In this document: in pieces, positions 33,405 through 45,023 of the stretch
Layout of the letters: each line of letters begins with the position of its first letter
Position numbering within the stretch: the stretch's first letter is position 1
From: Vibrio tasmaniensis 1F-187
Lineage (GTDB): Bacteria; Pseudomonadota; Gammaproteobacteria; Enterobacterales; Vibrionaceae
Reading direction: 5' to 3'
DNA: 60,537 bases
Assembly: GCF_000272405.2 (NCBI RefSeq)
Contig: NZ_AJZM02000002.1
Location: 1-60,537, forward strand
Notes under the pieces: model-generated
Database searches by the model: none
The model's input: only the letters and a program-made list of their open reading frames with translations
Told to the model about the DNA's origin: nothing
Translations under genes and position numbers: made by a program

Positions 33405-34134
33405 ACGCCATTAACATCGACATCACGATCACAAGAGGGCGAATCCATTTCTGCCCTTTTGTTACCACTACTTTAGCGCCAAGTTGAGCGCCCATAAAAC
33501 CACCAACTGCCATCACTAATCCTAATTCCCAAATTGGCAAGCCAGCTAAAATAAAGAAGAACAATGCGGCTATATTCGATGTGAAGTTAAGTATCTTGGT
33601 GCGTGCCGTTGCATCCACTAAAGAGAAGTGACCGATAGCGACAAAACATACCGTGAAAATTGAACCTGTTCCTGGGCCAAAAAAGCCATCGTAGAAGCCA
33701 ACTCCGCCACCAATACACAAAGCAAACATCGCCTCAGAGATCTTCTGCTTTCCTTCAGACGCTCTAGTTTGGGGTGCTAACAGGAAATAGAGAGAGATAG
33801 CGATAAGCAGCAGCGGTATCACGCTAGTCAGTAAACTCGCATCAATGTGCTGGACTAACTCGGCACCAATTGCAGAGCCAATAAAAGTACAAAAGATCGC
33901 GAGGCGCATCTCTTTAATACTAACGATGCCGTTGCGCACGAAATACCAACTGGCAGAAAAACTACCAAATGAGCTTTGAAGTTTATTGGTTGCCAGTGCT
34001 TGCGTTGGTGGCACTCCGGCCGCTAGCAATGCAGGTAGAGTCAACAATCCACCGCCGCCAGCCATTGCATCAATAAAGCCTGCCGCCGTTGCAACAACAA
34101 ACAAGATAGCCAATATTTCTAGAGTGATTTCCAT
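33355..34134 (-). CDS. TSUP-family (TauE/SafE) permease, YfcA-like
   Basis: The 259-residue product has about eight membrane helices. It starts with the family's repeat ATAAGFIDAMAGGGGLLTLPALLAAGVPPTQALATNKLQ, and GGGVGFYDGFFGPGTGS marks the second half. It is close to E. coli YfcA. Family members export or import sulfite, sulfoacetate or other small anions; the substrate here cannot be told. Its last 17 codons overlap the lysR gene antisense. Confidence 0.92.
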   Translation of the reverse strand: MEITLEILAILFVVATAAGFIDAMAGGGGLLTLPALLAAGVPPTQALATNKLQSSFGSFSASWYFVRNGIVSIKEMRLAIFCTFIGSAIGAELVQHIDASLLTSVIPLLLIAISLYFLLAPQTRASEGKQKISEAMFALCIGGGVGFYDGFFGPGTGSIFTVCFVAIGHFSLVDATARTKILNFTSNIAALFFFILAGLPIWELGLVMAVGGFMGAQLGAKVVVTKGQKWIRPLVIVMSMLMASKLLWEQHQQWILSVF

Positions 34135-34271
34135 ATACCCAACGCCTTAAATTCTCGTATAGCGACAAGTTACCACTCACGGCAGATGAGCAATAACGAA
34201 ACACAAGATTGTAACCTATTCCAAATATTCATCATTTAGCCATCACCAGATTTTCACCAGATAACAGACAT

Positions 34272-34301
34272 AAAAAAGCCCACTCCGAAGAGTGGGCTTT
34301 G
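34272..34301 (-). terminator. carAB terminator
   Basis: On the minus strand AAAGCCCACTC-TTCG-GAGTGGGCTTTTTT: an 11-bp stem capped by a stable C(UUCG)G tetraloop, followed by a T-run. Confidence 0.94.
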
Positions 34302-34340
34302 AGCATTTATATCCGCTTAACAGCGATACGCGTTAGTCTA

Positions 34341-37300
34341 TTAAGCTAGAGAAGCTTTAACTTGTGCGTGTAGCTCTTGAACTGAAGTTACTGACGTTTT
34401 TGCGTCTGCAGTGTGCGCCATACAAGTCGCGAATGCAGCGTTTAGCGTAGTCGTGTAGTTCACTTTCTCAGCCAACGCGCCACGACGAAGAACTTTAGAA
34501 TCTTCAATCGCTTGACGGCCAGCTGCAGTGTTCACGATGTACGTGTACTCGTTGTTCTTGATACGGTCAAGAATGTGAGGACGACCTTCGTGTACCTTGT
34601 TTACTAGACGTGGGTTGATACCCGCTTCGCCAAGGATAACAGCTGTACCGTGAGTTGCGTCTAGCTGGTAACCAAGCTTAGATAGCTTAGATGCTAGGTC
34701 AACAACACGCTCTTTGTCGCCTTCGCGAACAGAAAGCAATGCACGACCGCCTTCAGGGTAGATGTGACCACAACCCAATTCAGCTTTAGAGTATGCTTCA
34801 GCAAACGTTGCACCAACACCCATAACTTCACCAGTAGAGCGCATTTCTGGGCCTAATAGTGGGTCAACACCAGGGAATTTGTTGAACGGAAGAACAACTT
34901 CTTTCACTGAGTAGTATGGTGGGATGATTTCTTTCGTAAAGCCTTGAGACTCTAACGATTGACCTGCCATCACACGAGCTGCAATCTTAGCGACTGCTGC
35001 GCCTGTTGCTTTCGATACGAACGGCACTGTACGTGCTGCACGAGGGTTAACCTCGATTAGGTACACTTGGTTGTTCTTAACAGCAAACTGCGTATTCATC
35101 AGACCACGAACACCCAACTCGAACGCTAGCTTTTCAACTTGCTCACGCATTACGTCTTGGATTTCTTGGCTTAACGTGTAAGCCGGAAGAGAACATGCTG
35201 AGTCACCTGAGTGAACACCCGCTTGCTCGATATGCTCCATGATACCCGCAATAACAACGCGCTCACCGTCACAAATCGCATCAACGTCCACTTCAACAGC
35301 ATCATCTAGGAAGCTATCAAGTAGTACTGGAGATTCGTTTGAAACGCTAACTGCTTCGTTGAAGTAGCGGCGTAAGTCTTGCTCATCGTATACGATTTCC
35401 ATCGCTCGACCACCAAGAACATAAGAAGGACGAACAACCAATGGGAAGCCGATTTCGCGAGATTTCTCTACCGCTTGCTCCATTGTTGTTACTGTCGCGT
35501 TTTCTGGCTGAAGTAAGCCTAGACGGTCTACAGCAACTTGGAAACGCTCACGGTCTTCTGCACGGTCGATTGCGTCAGGGCTAGTACCGATGATTGGTAC
35601 GCCAGCAGCTTCAAGAGCACGTGCCAGTTTAAGTGGTGTTTGACCACCGTACTGAACGATAACGCCTTTTGGCTTCTCAACGCGAGCGATTGCTAGTACG
35701 TCTTCCAGAGTTACTGGTTCGAAGTACAGACGGTCAGACGTATCGTAGTCTGTAGAAACTGTCTCAGGGTTACAGTTAACCATGATAGTTTCGTAGCCAT
35801 CTTCACGTAACGCTAGTGATGCGTGTACACAACAGTAGTCAAATTCGATACCTTGGCCGATACGGTTTGGACCGCCGCCTAGAATCATGATTTTTTCTTT
35901 GTCTGTTGGGTTTGCTTCACACTCGTCATCGTAAGATGAGTACATGTAAGCCGTGTCTGAAGAGAACTCAGCTGCACACGTATCTACACGCTTGTATACC
36001 GGGTGGATATCGTATTGGTCACGTAGACGACGGATTTCGCTTTCTGCTACACCTAGAATCTTAGATAGGCGCGCATCAGCAAAACCTTTACGCTTAAGCT
36101 TGTTTAGCTCGTCTTTATTTAGACCAGCAAAGCCTTTCGCTTTAAGTTCTTGCTCTAGCTTAACGATGTCTTCGATTTGAACTAGGAACCAACGGTCGAT
36201 TTGCGTTAGGTTGAATACACCGTCTACCGACATACCAGCACGGAATGCGTCAGCGATGTACCAAATACGCTCTGCGCCAGCTTCTTTAAGTTCGTGACGG
36301 ATAGTCGTTAGAGCATCTGGTGCGTCTAGGTCTACCATTTCGTCAAAACCAGTCGCACCAACTTCTAGGCCGCGAAGTGCTTTTTGTAGAGATTCTTGTT
36401 GGTTACGGCCGATAGCCATAACTTCACCAACAGACTTCATTTGCGTCGTTAGACGGTCGTTAGCACCTGCAAATTTCTCGAAGTTAAAACGAGGAATCTT
36501 AGTTACTACGTAGTCGATTGTTGGTTCGAATGATGCTGGCGTTGCGCCGCCAGTGATGTCATTCATTAGCTCGTCTAGCGTGAAGCCAACAGCCAGTTTC
36601 GCTGCAATCTTAGCGATTGGGAAACCTGTTGCTTTAGAAGCTAGTGCAGAAGAGCGAGATACACGTGGGTTCATCTCGATGATAACCATACGGCCATCTT
36701 TCGGGTTGATACCAAACTGTACGTTTGAACCACCTGTTTCAACACCAATCTCACGCAGTACTGCTAGAGATGCGTTACGCATTAGTTGGTATTCTTTATC
36801 TGTCAGCGTTTGAGCTGGAGCCACAGTGATTGAGTCACCTGTGTGAATACCCATTGGGTCGAAGTTTTCAATCGCACATACGATGATGCAGTTGTCGTTT
36901 TTGTCACGAACCACTTCCATCTCGTACTCTTTCCAACCGATAAGTGATTCATCGATAAGAAGTTCATTAGTTGGAGATAGATCCAAACCACGACGACAGA
37001 TTTCTTCAAATTCTTCTTTGTTGTAAGCGATACCGCCACCAGTACCACCCATCGTGAACGATGGACGAATGATACAAGGGAAGCCAACCATGTCTAAAAC
37101 TTTGTAAGCTTCTTCCATCGTTTTCGCTGTATCAGCAGTTGGACACTCAAGGCCAATTGCTTTCATTGCTTTATCGAAGCGTGAACGGTCTTCTGCTTTA
37201 TCGATAGCGTTAGCCGTTGCACCAATCATTTCAACACCGAACTCTTCAAGAACGCCGTGCTTTTCTAGGTCTAGCGCACAGTTCAATGCAGTTTGGCCAC

Positions 37301-37571
37301 CCATAGTAGGTAGAACTGCATCAGGCTTCTCTTTAGCGATGATGTTACGCACAACTTCCCATTGAATAGGCTCGATGTAAGTTGCATCTGCCATGTCTGG
37401 GTCAGTCATGATTGTCGCTGGGTTCGAGTTTACAAGAATAACTCGGTAACCTTCTTCGCGAAGCGCTTTACAAGCTTGAGCACCAGAGTAATCGAACTCA
37501 CATGCTTGGCCGATAACGATCGGGCCAGCACCTAGAATAAGAATACTTTTAATGTCAGTACGTTTTGGCAT
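34341..37571 (-). CDS. carB: Carbamoyl-phosphate synthase large subunit
   Basis: This ATP-grasp enzyme makes carbamoyl phosphate from bicarbonate, ammonia and two ATP, for arginine and pyrimidine synthesis. The 1,076 residues contain two homologous halves ([21 protein letters not shown] near 13 and [21 protein letters not shown] near 560), each with an ATP-grasp domain. The C-terminal allosteric domain (from about 935) is where UMP, IMP and ornithine bind in E. coli. It lies 16 bp downstream of carA. Confidence 0.98.
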   Translation of the reverse strand: MPKRTDIKSILILGAGPIVIGQACEFDYSGAQACKALREEGYRVILVNSNPATIMTDPDMADATYIEPIQWEVVRNIIAKEKPDAVLPTMGGQTALNCALDLEKHGVLEEFGVEMIGATANAIDKAEDRSRFDKAMKAIGLECPTADTAKTMEEAYKVLDMVGFPCIIRPSFTMGGTGGGIAYNKEEFEEICRRGLDLSPTNELLIDESLIGWKEYEMEVVRDKNDNCIIVCAIENFDPMGIHTGDSITVAPAQTLTDKEYQLMRNASLAVLREIGVETGGSNVQFGINPKDGRMVIIEMNPRVSRSSALASKATGFPIAKIAAKLAVGFTLDELMNDITGGATPASFEPTIDYVVTKIPRFNFEKFAGANDRLTTQMKSVGEVMAIGRNQQESLQKALRGLEVGATGFDEMVDLDAPDALTTIRHELKEAGAERIWYIADAFRAGMSVDGVFNLTQIDRWFLVQIEDIVKLEQELKAKGFAGLNKDELNKLKRKGFADARLSKILGVAESEIRRLRDQYDIHPVYKRVDTCAAEFSSDTAYMYSSYDDECEANPTDKEKIMILGGGPNRIGQGIEFDYCCVHASLALREDGYETIMVNCNPETVSTDYDTSDRLYFEPVTLEDVLAIARVEKPKGVIVQYGGQTPLKLARALEAAGVPIIGTSPDAIDRAEDRERFQVAVDRLGLLQPENATVTTMEQAVEKSREIGFPLVVRPSYVLGGRAMEIVYDEQDLRRYFNEAVSVSNESPVLLDSFLDDAVEVDVDAICDGERVVIAGIMEHIEQAGVHSGDSACSLPAYTLSQEIQDVMREQVEKLAFELGVRGLMNTQFAVKNNQVYLIEVNPRAARTVPFVSKATGAAVAKIAARVMAGQSLESQGFTKEIIPPYYSVKEVVLPFNKFPGVDPLLGPEMRSTGEVMGVGATFAEAYSKAELGCGHIYPEGGRALLSVREGDKERVVDLASKLSKLGYQLDATHGTAVILGEAGINPRLVNKVHEGRPHILDRIKNNEYTYIVNTAAGRQAIEDSKVLRRGALAEKVNYTTTLNAAFATCMAHTADAKTSVTSVQELHAQVKASLA

Positions 37572-37587
37572 TGTCTACTACTCCGAA

Positions 37588-38742
37588 TTACGCTGTGTGC
37601 TGTTTGATTAGTTCAATAAAGTGGTCGAATAACGGCGCTGCGTCTTCTGGACCTGGGCTCGCTTCAGGGTGACCTTGGAAGCTGAATGCTGGTTTGTCTG
37701 TACGGTGAATACCTTGTAGAGAACCATCAAATAGTGATTTGTGCGTTGCACGTAGTGTCACTGGAAGGGTTTCTTCGTCAGCAGCAAAGCCGTGGTTTTG
37801 CGAAGTAATCATCACAACATCACGATCTAAATCTTTAACCGGGTGGTTTGCACCGTGGTGACCAAACTTCATCTTCACTGTCTTAGCGCCTGACGCAAGA
37901 GCAAGAATCTGGTGACCTAGACAGATACCGAAGATTGGTAAGCCTTTTTCTAGGAACACTTTTGTCGCTTCAATTGCGTAAGTACATGGTTCTGGGTCAC
38001 CAGGGCCATTTGAAAGGAAAACACCGTCTGGGTTCAGAGCAAGTACTTCTTCAGCTGAAGTCTCAGCAGGAACAACCGTTAGGCGGCAGCCGCGGTCAAC
38101 AAGCATTCGTAGGATGTTTCGTTTTGCACCGAAGTCATAAGCAACAACGTGGTATGGCAATTCTGAGTCTGCTTTCGCTTCAGGAAGTCCACCCGTAAGC
38201 GTCCACGAACCTTGTTTCCATTGATACGCTTCTTTTGTTGTAACTTCTTTCGCAAGGTCCATACCTTTCAGGCCAGGGAATTCTTTTGCTTTAGCTAGAG
38301 CCAAAGCTTCGTCTAAATTTCCATCATTTACTGAAGAGCCAGCTACGATACAACCGTTCTGTGCGCCTTTTTCACGAAGAATACGCGTCAGCTTACGAGT
38401 ATCGATATCAGCGATACCAACAACGTTTTGCGACTTAAGGTAATCAGAAAGGGATTGTTCATTACGGAAGTTAGAAGCGATTAGAGGGAGATCGCGAATC
38501 ACAAGGCCTTGAGCGTGGATTGAAGAAGATTCTTCGTCTTCGGAATTGGTTCCGGTATTGCCAATGTGAGGGTAAGTAAGAGTAACGATTTGCTGAGAAT
38601 AGGAAGGATCAGTGAGGATTTCTTGGTACCCCGTCATCGAGGTATTAAAAACGACTTCACCAACTGCAGAACCTACAGCGCCAATGGCTTCACCGTGAAA
38701 TACTGTCCCATCTTCTAGGACGAGTAGTGCTGACTTCTTCAA
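37588..38742 (-). CDS. carA: Carbamoyl-phosphate synthase small subunit
   Basis: This class I glutamine amidotransferase subunit delivers ammonia to CarB. It has 384 residues (E. coli 382). The nucleophile is in FGICLGHQ near residue 270, and the His-Glu pair is in [11 protein letters not shown] near the C terminus. The N-terminal CarA domain starts [19 protein letters not shown]. The ribosome binding site TGGAGG is strong. First gene of carAB. Confidence 0.98.
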   Translation of the reverse strand: MKKSALLVLEDGTVFHGEAIGAVGSAVGEVVFNTSMTGYQEILTDPSYSQQIVTLTYPHIGNTGTNSEDEESSSIHAQGLVIRDLPLIASNFRNEQSLSDYLKSQNVVGIADIDTRKLTRILREKGAQNGCIVAGSSVNDGNLDEALALAKAKEFPGLKGMDLAKEVTTKEAYQWKQGSWTLTGGLPEAKADSELPYHVVAYDFGAKRNILRMLVDRGCRLTVVPAETSAEEVLALNPDGVFLSNGPGDPEPCTYAIEATKVFLEKGLPIFGICLGHQILALASGAKTVKMKFGHHGANHPVKDLDRDVVMITSQNHGFAADEETLPVTLRATHKSLFDGSLQGIHRTDKPAFSFQGHPEASPGPEDAAPLFDHFIELIKQHTA

Positions 38743-38848
38743 GACAACCTCCAGAAATAAAAATGCATTAAAATTGATTTAATTTGCAAATCTACCTTCC
38801 TGCAACACCAAAAACTGCGTGTTTATGGAAATTAGACAAATTGGCGGT

Positions 38849-38877
38849 ATTTTAGTGTTCTGCGTGATACGTGTCAA
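38849..38877 (-). promoter_or_regulatory. carAB promoter
   Basis: On the minus strand TTGACA (38877-38872), a 17-bp spacer and TAAAAT (38854-38849) give a near-consensus sigma-70 promoter. The leader would be about 100 nt. Imperfect ArgR-like half sites occur near the carA start, but they are not spaced as a normal ARG box pair. Confidence 0.85.
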
Positions 38878-39204
38878 CATTTAACGCAAAAGAAATTAAA
38901 CATTTGTAAGAACTAATTCAATTTTCCCCATCAAAGCTTCAAAAGTTCAACTTTCATACTCTATTAATAGGAATATTACGATTTTCTAATTTTCACCCCT
39001 CATTTTAGCCAACCATAGAGTGATAAAAATATCAGCAACAAAACGCAATCGATAAATACCAAGAGAAAACATGACAATTTAAAGATCTAAAACAAAAAAC
39101 ACACTAAAGACCACATAAACAGCACAAAAATAGAGGAAAAATGACGATAAGAAGAAAGTAGAAGGAAGATCGTAGAAGGGAGATTACTAAGGAAAAGGTA
39201 CCAA
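38878..39204. other. Long AT-rich gap between carA and dapB
   Basis: The region is rich in A on the plus strand. I see no ORF with a ribosome binding site, no hairpin followed by a T-run, and no recognisable RNA gene. Upstream control sites of carAB may lie here. Confidence 0.4.
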
Positions 39205-39233
39205 ATAAAGAAAGCGCCGGCAATTGCCAGCGC
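39205..39233 (-). terminator. dapB terminator
   Basis: On the minus strand GCGCTGGC-AATT-GCCGGCGC is followed by TTTCTTTATTT: an 8-bp stem with one G-U pair. Confidence 0.85.
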
Positions 39234-39245
39234 ATAAATATCTAT

Positions 39246-40091
<846 letters not shown>

Positions 40092-40162
40092 TTATCTCTT
40101 GCAGCAACGTTCAATCGACTAATCTCTTTAAACTAACAACAATCTCAAACTCAGGCTAGCAA

Positions 40163-40561
40163 TTACGAAAACTCTTTTATTACTCGCTCTAAAATTGGCA
40201 CATTTGCCTCTGGGAAGGCGTATTGATTCAATGATTCTAGGCTTACCCATTCACCTTGTTGACCTTCTTTGCCATAAGGTTGTTCCTCAAAGTCAGTCAC
40301 AAGGATGAAGTCGAACTTAAGCGACTTATCGGTGTAATCAAACTCAAGGTGCTCAAACAGAGACTGTTCTGTCACCTTGATGCCAATCTCCTCATCAAGC
40401 TCACGAGTCATCGCTTGTTCAATGGTTTCGCCCACTTCAACCTTGCCACCAGGGAACTCCCAAAAACCGCCCTTGTGTTTGTCGTCCGGACGTTTAGTGA
40501 TAAATACCTGTGACTTATCTTGGTTAAAGATAATGCCAGCTACAATATGGATTCTTTTCAT
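40163..40561 (-). CDS. mutT: 8-oxo-dGTP diphosphatase MutT
   Basis: This Nudix hydrolase removes oxidised dGTP from the nucleotide pool and prevents A:T to C:G mutations. The 132 residues carry a complete Nudix box (G39 to I61: GKVEVGETIEQAMTRELDEE, then IGI). The start MKRIHIVAGII matches the family. It lies downstream of secA on the same strand, as in E. coli (secA-mutT). Confidence 0.95.
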   Translation of the reverse strand: MKRIHIVAGIIFNQDKSQVFITKRPDDKHKGGFWEFPGGKVEVGETIEQAMTRELDEEIGIKVTEQSLFEHLEFDYTDKSLKFDFILVTDFEEQPYGKEGQQGEWVSLESLNQYAFPEANVPILERVIKEFS

Positions 40562-40609
40562 GTGTTGGTGTTCCTTAATAAAACGCTTAACTCACATAGT
40601 CCCTGAATA

Positions 40610-40714
40610 CGTCATCCTCAAGAAGGAGGAACGACTGAGTTGGGGATCTAAAACAATATGAGCCTAACTAAACGAGATTCCCTACTACGCTCGTTCTCGC
40701 TATAGGGAATGACG
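40610..40714. repeat. REP-like pair of opposed repeat units
   Basis: Two units of about 40 bp face each other: 40610-40650 starts CGTCATCC, and 40673-40714 ends GGAATGACG. The ends form an imperfect inverted repeat, and the second unit is itself a hairpin (TTCCCTA ... TAGGGAA). I recall related sequences as scattered noncoding repeats in Vibrio genomes. Confidence 0.65.
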
Positions 40715-40755
40715 ACTTCCTTGCGTAACAAAGTAAGCCATGAAATTTACATACA

Positions 40756-40783
40756 AAAAGAGCCGCCTAAGCGACTCTTTTTA
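40756..40783. terminator. Terminator between secA and mutT
   Basis: AAAAAGAG-C-CGC-CTAA-GCG-A-CTCTTTTT: a stem with one mismatch and T-runs on both strands. It probably ends secA transcripts, so mutT may rely on read-through or its own promoter. Confidence 0.75.
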
Positions 40784-40827
40784 TCAAAACTATATTAAGG
40801 CAAAGCTGTATTGGTTGAGAACGAGGA

Positions 40828-40864
40828 GGCGACGCGGAGTTTACAAGTGTAAATGAGCATCGCC
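40828..40864. repeat. Imperfect palindrome downstream of secA
   Basis: The centre TTTACAAGTGTAAA (40840-40853) is a perfect dyad with a 2-bp spacer, and the outer arms GGCGA/TCGCC also pair. It lies 31 bp after the secA stop. The surrounding sequence also resembles a dispersed Vibrio repeat, from memory. Confidence 0.55.
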
Positions 40865-40894
40865 GACGAAGTTATCAGCCACTACAGCGAAGCA

Positions 40895-43621
40895 TTAGTC
40901 AATTTTACCGTGACACTGTTTGTATTTTTTGCCACTTCCACATGGGCATGGTTCATTACGACCCACTTTACGCTCATCACGCACTACCGTTTGTGGAGAT
41001 GCCGCTTCAGCTTCATCGTCAGCTAGCTGGTTTTCAGCCGTTGCATGTTGTGCTTGTGCACGACGCGCCGCTTCTTCAGCTTGAGCTTGACGTTGAGCTT
41101 CCATCTTTTCAACTTCTTCTTGTTGCTGAACGCGAACTTTAGAAAGGATGGTAACAACGTCTGTTTTTAGTACATCTAGTAGGCCTTCAAACAGTTCAAA
41201 CGACTCGCGCTTGTACTCTTGTTTCGGGTTCTTCTGAGCGTAACCACGTAAGTGGATACCTTGACGAAGGTGATCCATCGCAGCCAAGTGCTCTTTCCAA
41301 AGACCGTCTAGCGTTTGTAGCATCACAGATTTCTCGAAGTTACGCAGTACTTGAGCACCAACCACTTCTTCTTTCTGTTTGTACGAATCAACCGCCATAC
41401 CAAGAATACGCTCACGCAATGCTTCTTCATAAAGCTTGTCGTCTTCGTCTAACCAACCTTGAATATCAAAGTCTAGATCGAAGTCATTCTTCAGACGATC
41501 TTGTAGACCCGCGATATCCCACATGTCTTCAAGAGACTGAGGTGCGATGTATTCATCAATCACTGATGCTAGTACATCTTCACGGTTGTGTTCGATCATT
41601 TCGCTGATGTCGTCAGAACTCATCAGTTCATCACGAAGCTCATAAACCACTTTACGTTGGTCATTGGCTACATCATCGTACTCAAGAAGCTGCTTACGAA
41701 TATCGAAGTTACGACCTTCAACTTTACGTTGTGCTTTTTCAATTGAGCGAGAAAGCATCTTAGATTCGATAGCTTCGCCCTCGTCCATACCACTTTGGAT
41801 AAGACCAGCCATACGATCCGATGTGAAGATACGTAGCAGAGAATCTTCCATTGATAGGTAGAAACGAGAAGAACCCGCATCACCTTGACGACCAGAACGA
41901 CCACGTAGCTGGTTATCGATACGGCGAGATTCATGACGCTCAGTACCAATGATGTGCAGACCACCTGACTCAAGCACTTTATCATGGATTACTCTCCAGT
42001 CAGCTTTGATCTTCTCGATCTGCTCTTTGGTTGGATTCTCTAGCTTCTCAACTTGTGCCTGCCAGCTACCACCTAACACGATATCGGTACCACGACCAGC
42101 CATGTTAGTTGCGATAGTTACCGCGCTCGGCATACCAGCTTGTGCAACAATCTCAGCTTCCATTTCATGAAACTTAGCATTTAGAACGTTGTGCTTAATT
42201 TTTGATTTTTTCAATGCGTTAGACAGCAGTTCAGATTTCTCGATAGAAACTGTACCAACCAGTGATGGCTGACCAGCCGCTACACGGTCTTTGATGTCTT
42301 CAATGATCGCATTGAACTTGTCTTCTTCAGTACGATAAACCACATCTGGCATATCGTTACGAACCATAGGCTTGTTGGTTGGGATAACCACCGTTTCTAG
42401 GCCGTAGATAGACTGGAATTCGAACGCTTCTGTATCAGCAGTACCTGTCATACCTGACAGTTTTTCATACAGACGGAAGAAATTCTGGAATGTGATCGAT
42501 GCTAATGTTTGGTTTTCATTTTGAATCTTCACACCTTCTTTAGCTTCAACAGCTTGGTGTAAACCTTCAGACCAACGACGACCTGGCATAGTACGACCAG
42601 TATGTTCATCAACGATAACCACTTCGCCTTCTTCAGTAACGATGTAGTCGACGTTTTTCTCAAACAATACGTGTGCACGAAGCGCAGCATTCACATGGTG
42701 CAATAGGCTGATATTGGTTGGAGAGTAAAGTGTGTCACCCTCTTCCATCAAGCCGTTTTTGACCATTAGTTCTTCTACAAACTCTTGACCGTTTTCAGTC
42801 AGGTGAACCTGTTTTGATTTTTCGTCCATGGTGTAGTGACCTTCACCACGGTACTCTTCTGAATCTTCTTTATCTTGACGCTCTAGAGAAGGGATTAGAG
42901 TGTTAATGCGCGTATAAAGGTCAGAACTATCTTCAGCGGGGCCAGAGATAATTAACGGAGTACGAGCTTCATCAATTAAGATTGAGTCAACCTCATCGAC
43001 TACAGCAAAGAAGCGCTCACGTTGAACTCGGTCTTCAGCACGGAAAGCCATGTTGTCACGAAGGTAATCAAAACCAAACTCGTTGTTTGTTCCGTATAGG
43101 ATGTCAGCTTGGTACGCTTCTTTTTTCTCTGGCGGAGCCATGTTTGCCACATTCACGCCAACAGTCATGCCAAGGAATTCAAATAATGGGCGGTTTGTTT
43201 CCGCATCACGCTTCGCTAGGTAATCGTTCACCGTTATTACGTGAACACCTTTGCTTGGTAGCGCGTTTAGATAAGCTGGTAGGGTTGCGGTAAGTGTCTT
43301 ACCTTCACCAGTACGCATCTCTGCAATTTGGCCAGCATTTAGAACCATGCCACCAATCATTTGCACGTCAAAATGACGCATGCCGTAAACACGCTTCGAC
43401 GCTTCACGTACCGTAGCGAATGCTTCAGGTAGAAGTTGATCTAACGATTCACCTTTATCTAAGCGCTCACGAAACTCAACCGTTTTTGCTTTTAGTTCAT
43501 CGTCTGAAAGAGCTTCAAACGTTGGTTCGAAGTTATTAATTTCTTTTACAATTTTTCTAAGGCGGCGCAGTGTTCTGTCATTGCGACTGCCAATTACCTT
43601 TGTCAGCAGCTTAGTAATCAT
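40895..43621 (-). CDS. secA: Preprotein translocase ATPase SecA
   Basis: This motor drives unfolded proteins through SecYEG. The 908 residues contain NBD1 with Walker A ([10 protein letters not shown] near 102) and a DEAD-like box ([17 protein letters not shown] near 208), the preprotein cross-linking domain, NBD2 ([10 protein letters not shown]), and the scaffold and wing domains. A Gln/Ala-rich linker follows, then a C-terminal zinc motif [14 protein letters not shown] that binds SecB and lipids. Separated from lpxC by a terminator, so it has its own promoter. Confidence 0.98.
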   Translation of the reverse strand: MITKLLTKVIGSRNDRTLRRLRKIVKEINNFEPTFEALSDDELKAKTVEFRERLDKGESLDQLLPEAFATVREASKRVYGMRHFDVQMIGGMVLNAGQIAEMRTGEGKTLTATLPAYLNALPSKGVHVITVNDYLAKRDAETNRPLFEFLGMTVGVNVANMAPPEKKEAYQADILYGTNNEFGFDYLRDNMAFRAEDRVQRERFFAVVDEVDSILIDEARTPLIISGPAEDSSDLYTRINTLIPSLERQDKEDSEEYRGEGHYTMDEKSKQVHLTENGQEFVEELMVKNGLMEEGDTLYSPTNISLLHHVNAALRAHVLFEKNVDYIVTEEGEVVIVDEHTGRTMPGRRWSEGLHQAVEAKEGVKIQNENQTLASITFQNFFRLYEKLSGMTGTADTEAFEFQSIYGLETVVIPTNKPMVRNDMPDVVYRTEEDKFNAIIEDIKDRVAAGQPSLVGTVSIEKSELLSNALKKSKIKHNVLNAKFHEMEAEIVAQAGMPSAVTIATNMAGRGTDIVLGGSWQAQVEKLENPTKEQIEKIKADWRVIHDKVLESGGLHIIGTERHESRRIDNQLRGRSGRQGDAGSSRFYLSMEDSLLRIFTSDRMAGLIQSGMDEGEAIESKMLSRSIEKAQRKVEGRNFDIRKQLLEYDDVANDQRKVVYELRDELMSSDDISEMIEHNREDVLASVIDEYIAPQSLEDMWDIAGLQDRLKNDFDLDFDIQGWLDEDDKLYEEALRERILGMAVDSYKQKEEVVGAQVLRNFEKSVMLQTLDGLWKEHLAAMDHLRQGIHLRGYAQKNPKQEYKRESFELFEGLLDVLKTDVVTILSKVRVQQQEEVEKMEAQRQAQAEEAARRAQAQHATAENQLADDEAEAASPQTVVRDERKVGRNEPCPCGSGKKYKQCHGKID

Positions 43622-43953
43622 GTGCTTGGAATCTCTTCGTTCTCAGATCGTCCGCGATCTATTTTAAATGCCGTCAGTCTCTACTAGCTATAAACTAGTC
43701 TTTAGTTACTAACCAAGGATACTGAGATAAATCTAGTATCTTTGATATTGTACTTGAGAGTAGAGTTTTCAAGGCTTCAGTTAAAATTAATGCCCTCTAG
43801 TGTAAGTAATTTTCACACCAACGACCATTTATAACCCCATTTGTTTGATGTGCTTGGTACTTTTCTTTCTAATTGTTGATGGATTAGCCTGACTGTAGCC
43901 AAATACTAGGCAACTTTTAAATACTGACGACACTGTATCTGGAAAATAGATAC
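43622..43953 (-). promoter_or_regulatory. secA leader and promoter region
   Basis: The region contains no SecM-like reading frame; the longest possible peptides with an ATG are about a dozen codons. A small hairpin GATCG-CGGA-CGATC lies 25 nt before the secA ATG (43659-43646), just upstream of the ribosome binding site GAAGAG. A TTGAAA hexamer near 43770 may be a -35 box. Confidence 0.4.
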
Positions 43954-43984
43954 AAAAAAACCAGGTCAATGACCTGGTTTTCAA
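43954..43984 (-). terminator. lpxC / dcw cluster terminator
   Basis: On the minus strand AAAACCAGGTC-ATT-GACCTGGTTTTTTT: an 11-bp stem including the A/T pairs, then T-run. It ends the dcw cluster after lpxC. Confidence 0.92.
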
Positions 43985-44009
43985 AATCTTATATTGTCGT
44001 AAACAACAA

Positions 44010-44927
44010 TTACGCTAGAACCATTTCTGGTTCAGCAAACGCAACAGGAGAGCCAACCTCTTCTTCGAATGTTGCCCATTCCCAAGCTTCTGCATCAGCA
44101 AGTACTGCGCGTAGTAGTTGATTATTTAGGCCGTGACCTGATTTGTATGCTCGGAACTCACCGATAATAGCGTGTCCACACATGTAAAGGTCACCAATCG
44201 CATCTAGCACTTTATGCGTTACGAACTCGTTTTCGAAACGTAGACCTTCTTCATTAAGAATTCGGTATTCGTCTAGTACGATTGCGCAATCAAAGCTACC
44301 ACCCAAACACAAGTTTTGTGATTGTAGGTATTCAATATCACGCATGAAGCCGAAGGTACGAGCACGAGAAATTTCTTTCACAAAGCCTTGTGAAGAAAAA
44401 TCAAACAACAGGTGCTGTTCATCAGATTCAATTGCTGGATGGTTGAATTCGATTTCGAAGTCCATACGGAAGCCGTTAAATGGCACAAACTCTGCCCACT
44501 TATCGCCATCTTCAAAACGAATTGGCTTTTTGATTCGAATAAAACGTTTCGCTGCATTCAGTGTTTCTACACCCGCTTGTTGTAGCAAGTATACGAATGG
44601 GCTTGCGCTACCATCCATAATTGGGATCTCTGGTGCATCGACTTCAACAATAATGTTGTCGATACCCATACCCGCTAGAGCTGCGTTAAGGTGTTCCACT
44701 GTAGAGATACGTACGCCTTCGTCATTAACAAGAGCAGTACATAACATAGTGTCACGAACTGACGCTGGATCAGCTGGGAAATCTACAGGTGGATTTACAT
44801 CTGTACGACGATAAACAATACCTGTATTTGCAGCTGCCGGGCGAAGAGTAAGTGTGACTTTACGACCAGAGTGGAGACCCACACCAGTTGTTTTCACAAT
44901 TTCTTTCAGAGTACGTTGTCTGATCAT
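44010..44927 (-). CDS. lpxC: UDP-3-O-acyl-N-acetylglucosamine deacetylase
   Basis: This zinc deacetylase catalyses the committed step of lipid A synthesis. The 305 residues match E. coli LpxC in length. Zinc ligands are in [17 protein letters not shown] (His near 79) and [16 protein letters not shown] (His near 238, Asp near 242). The C-terminal tail ends in small and hydrophobic residues (MVLA), as in proteins cut by FtsH. It lies 96 bp after ftsZ. Confidence 0.98.
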   Translation of the reverse strand: MIRQRTLKEIVKTTGVGLHSGRKVTLTLRPAAANTGIVYRRTDVNPPVDFPADPASVRDTMLCTALVNDEGVRISTVEHLNAALAGMGIDNIIVEVDAPEIPIMDGSASPFVYLLQQAGVETLNAAKRFIRIKKPIRFEDGDKWAEFVPFNGFRMDFEIEFNHPAIESDEQHLLFDFSSQGFVKEISRARTFGFMRDIEYLQSQNLCLGGSFDCAIVLDEYRILNEEGLRFENEFVTHKVLDAIGDLYMCGHAIIGEFRAYKSGHGLNNQLLRAVLADAEAWEWATFEEEVGSPVAFAEPEMVLA

Positions 44928-45023
44928 CTGCTTGCCTCGTTATCAGTGCTACAAATCACGGTCAGTATTTACCGACCGCGAATTTTACCATTAATTCGAC
45001 GATAGTCAAACTTTGGGTATTTG

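Noticed and set aside
38755..38800. An ArgR box pair in front of carA
   Set aside because: Two imperfect half-palindromes occur, but they overlap with an 11-bp offset instead of the usual 21-bp spacing, and the region is AT-rich enough to give such matches by chance.
44344..44814. A 156-codon frame antisense to lpxC
   Set aside because: This is a shadow of lpxC codon bias with no domain, signal or ribosome binding site.
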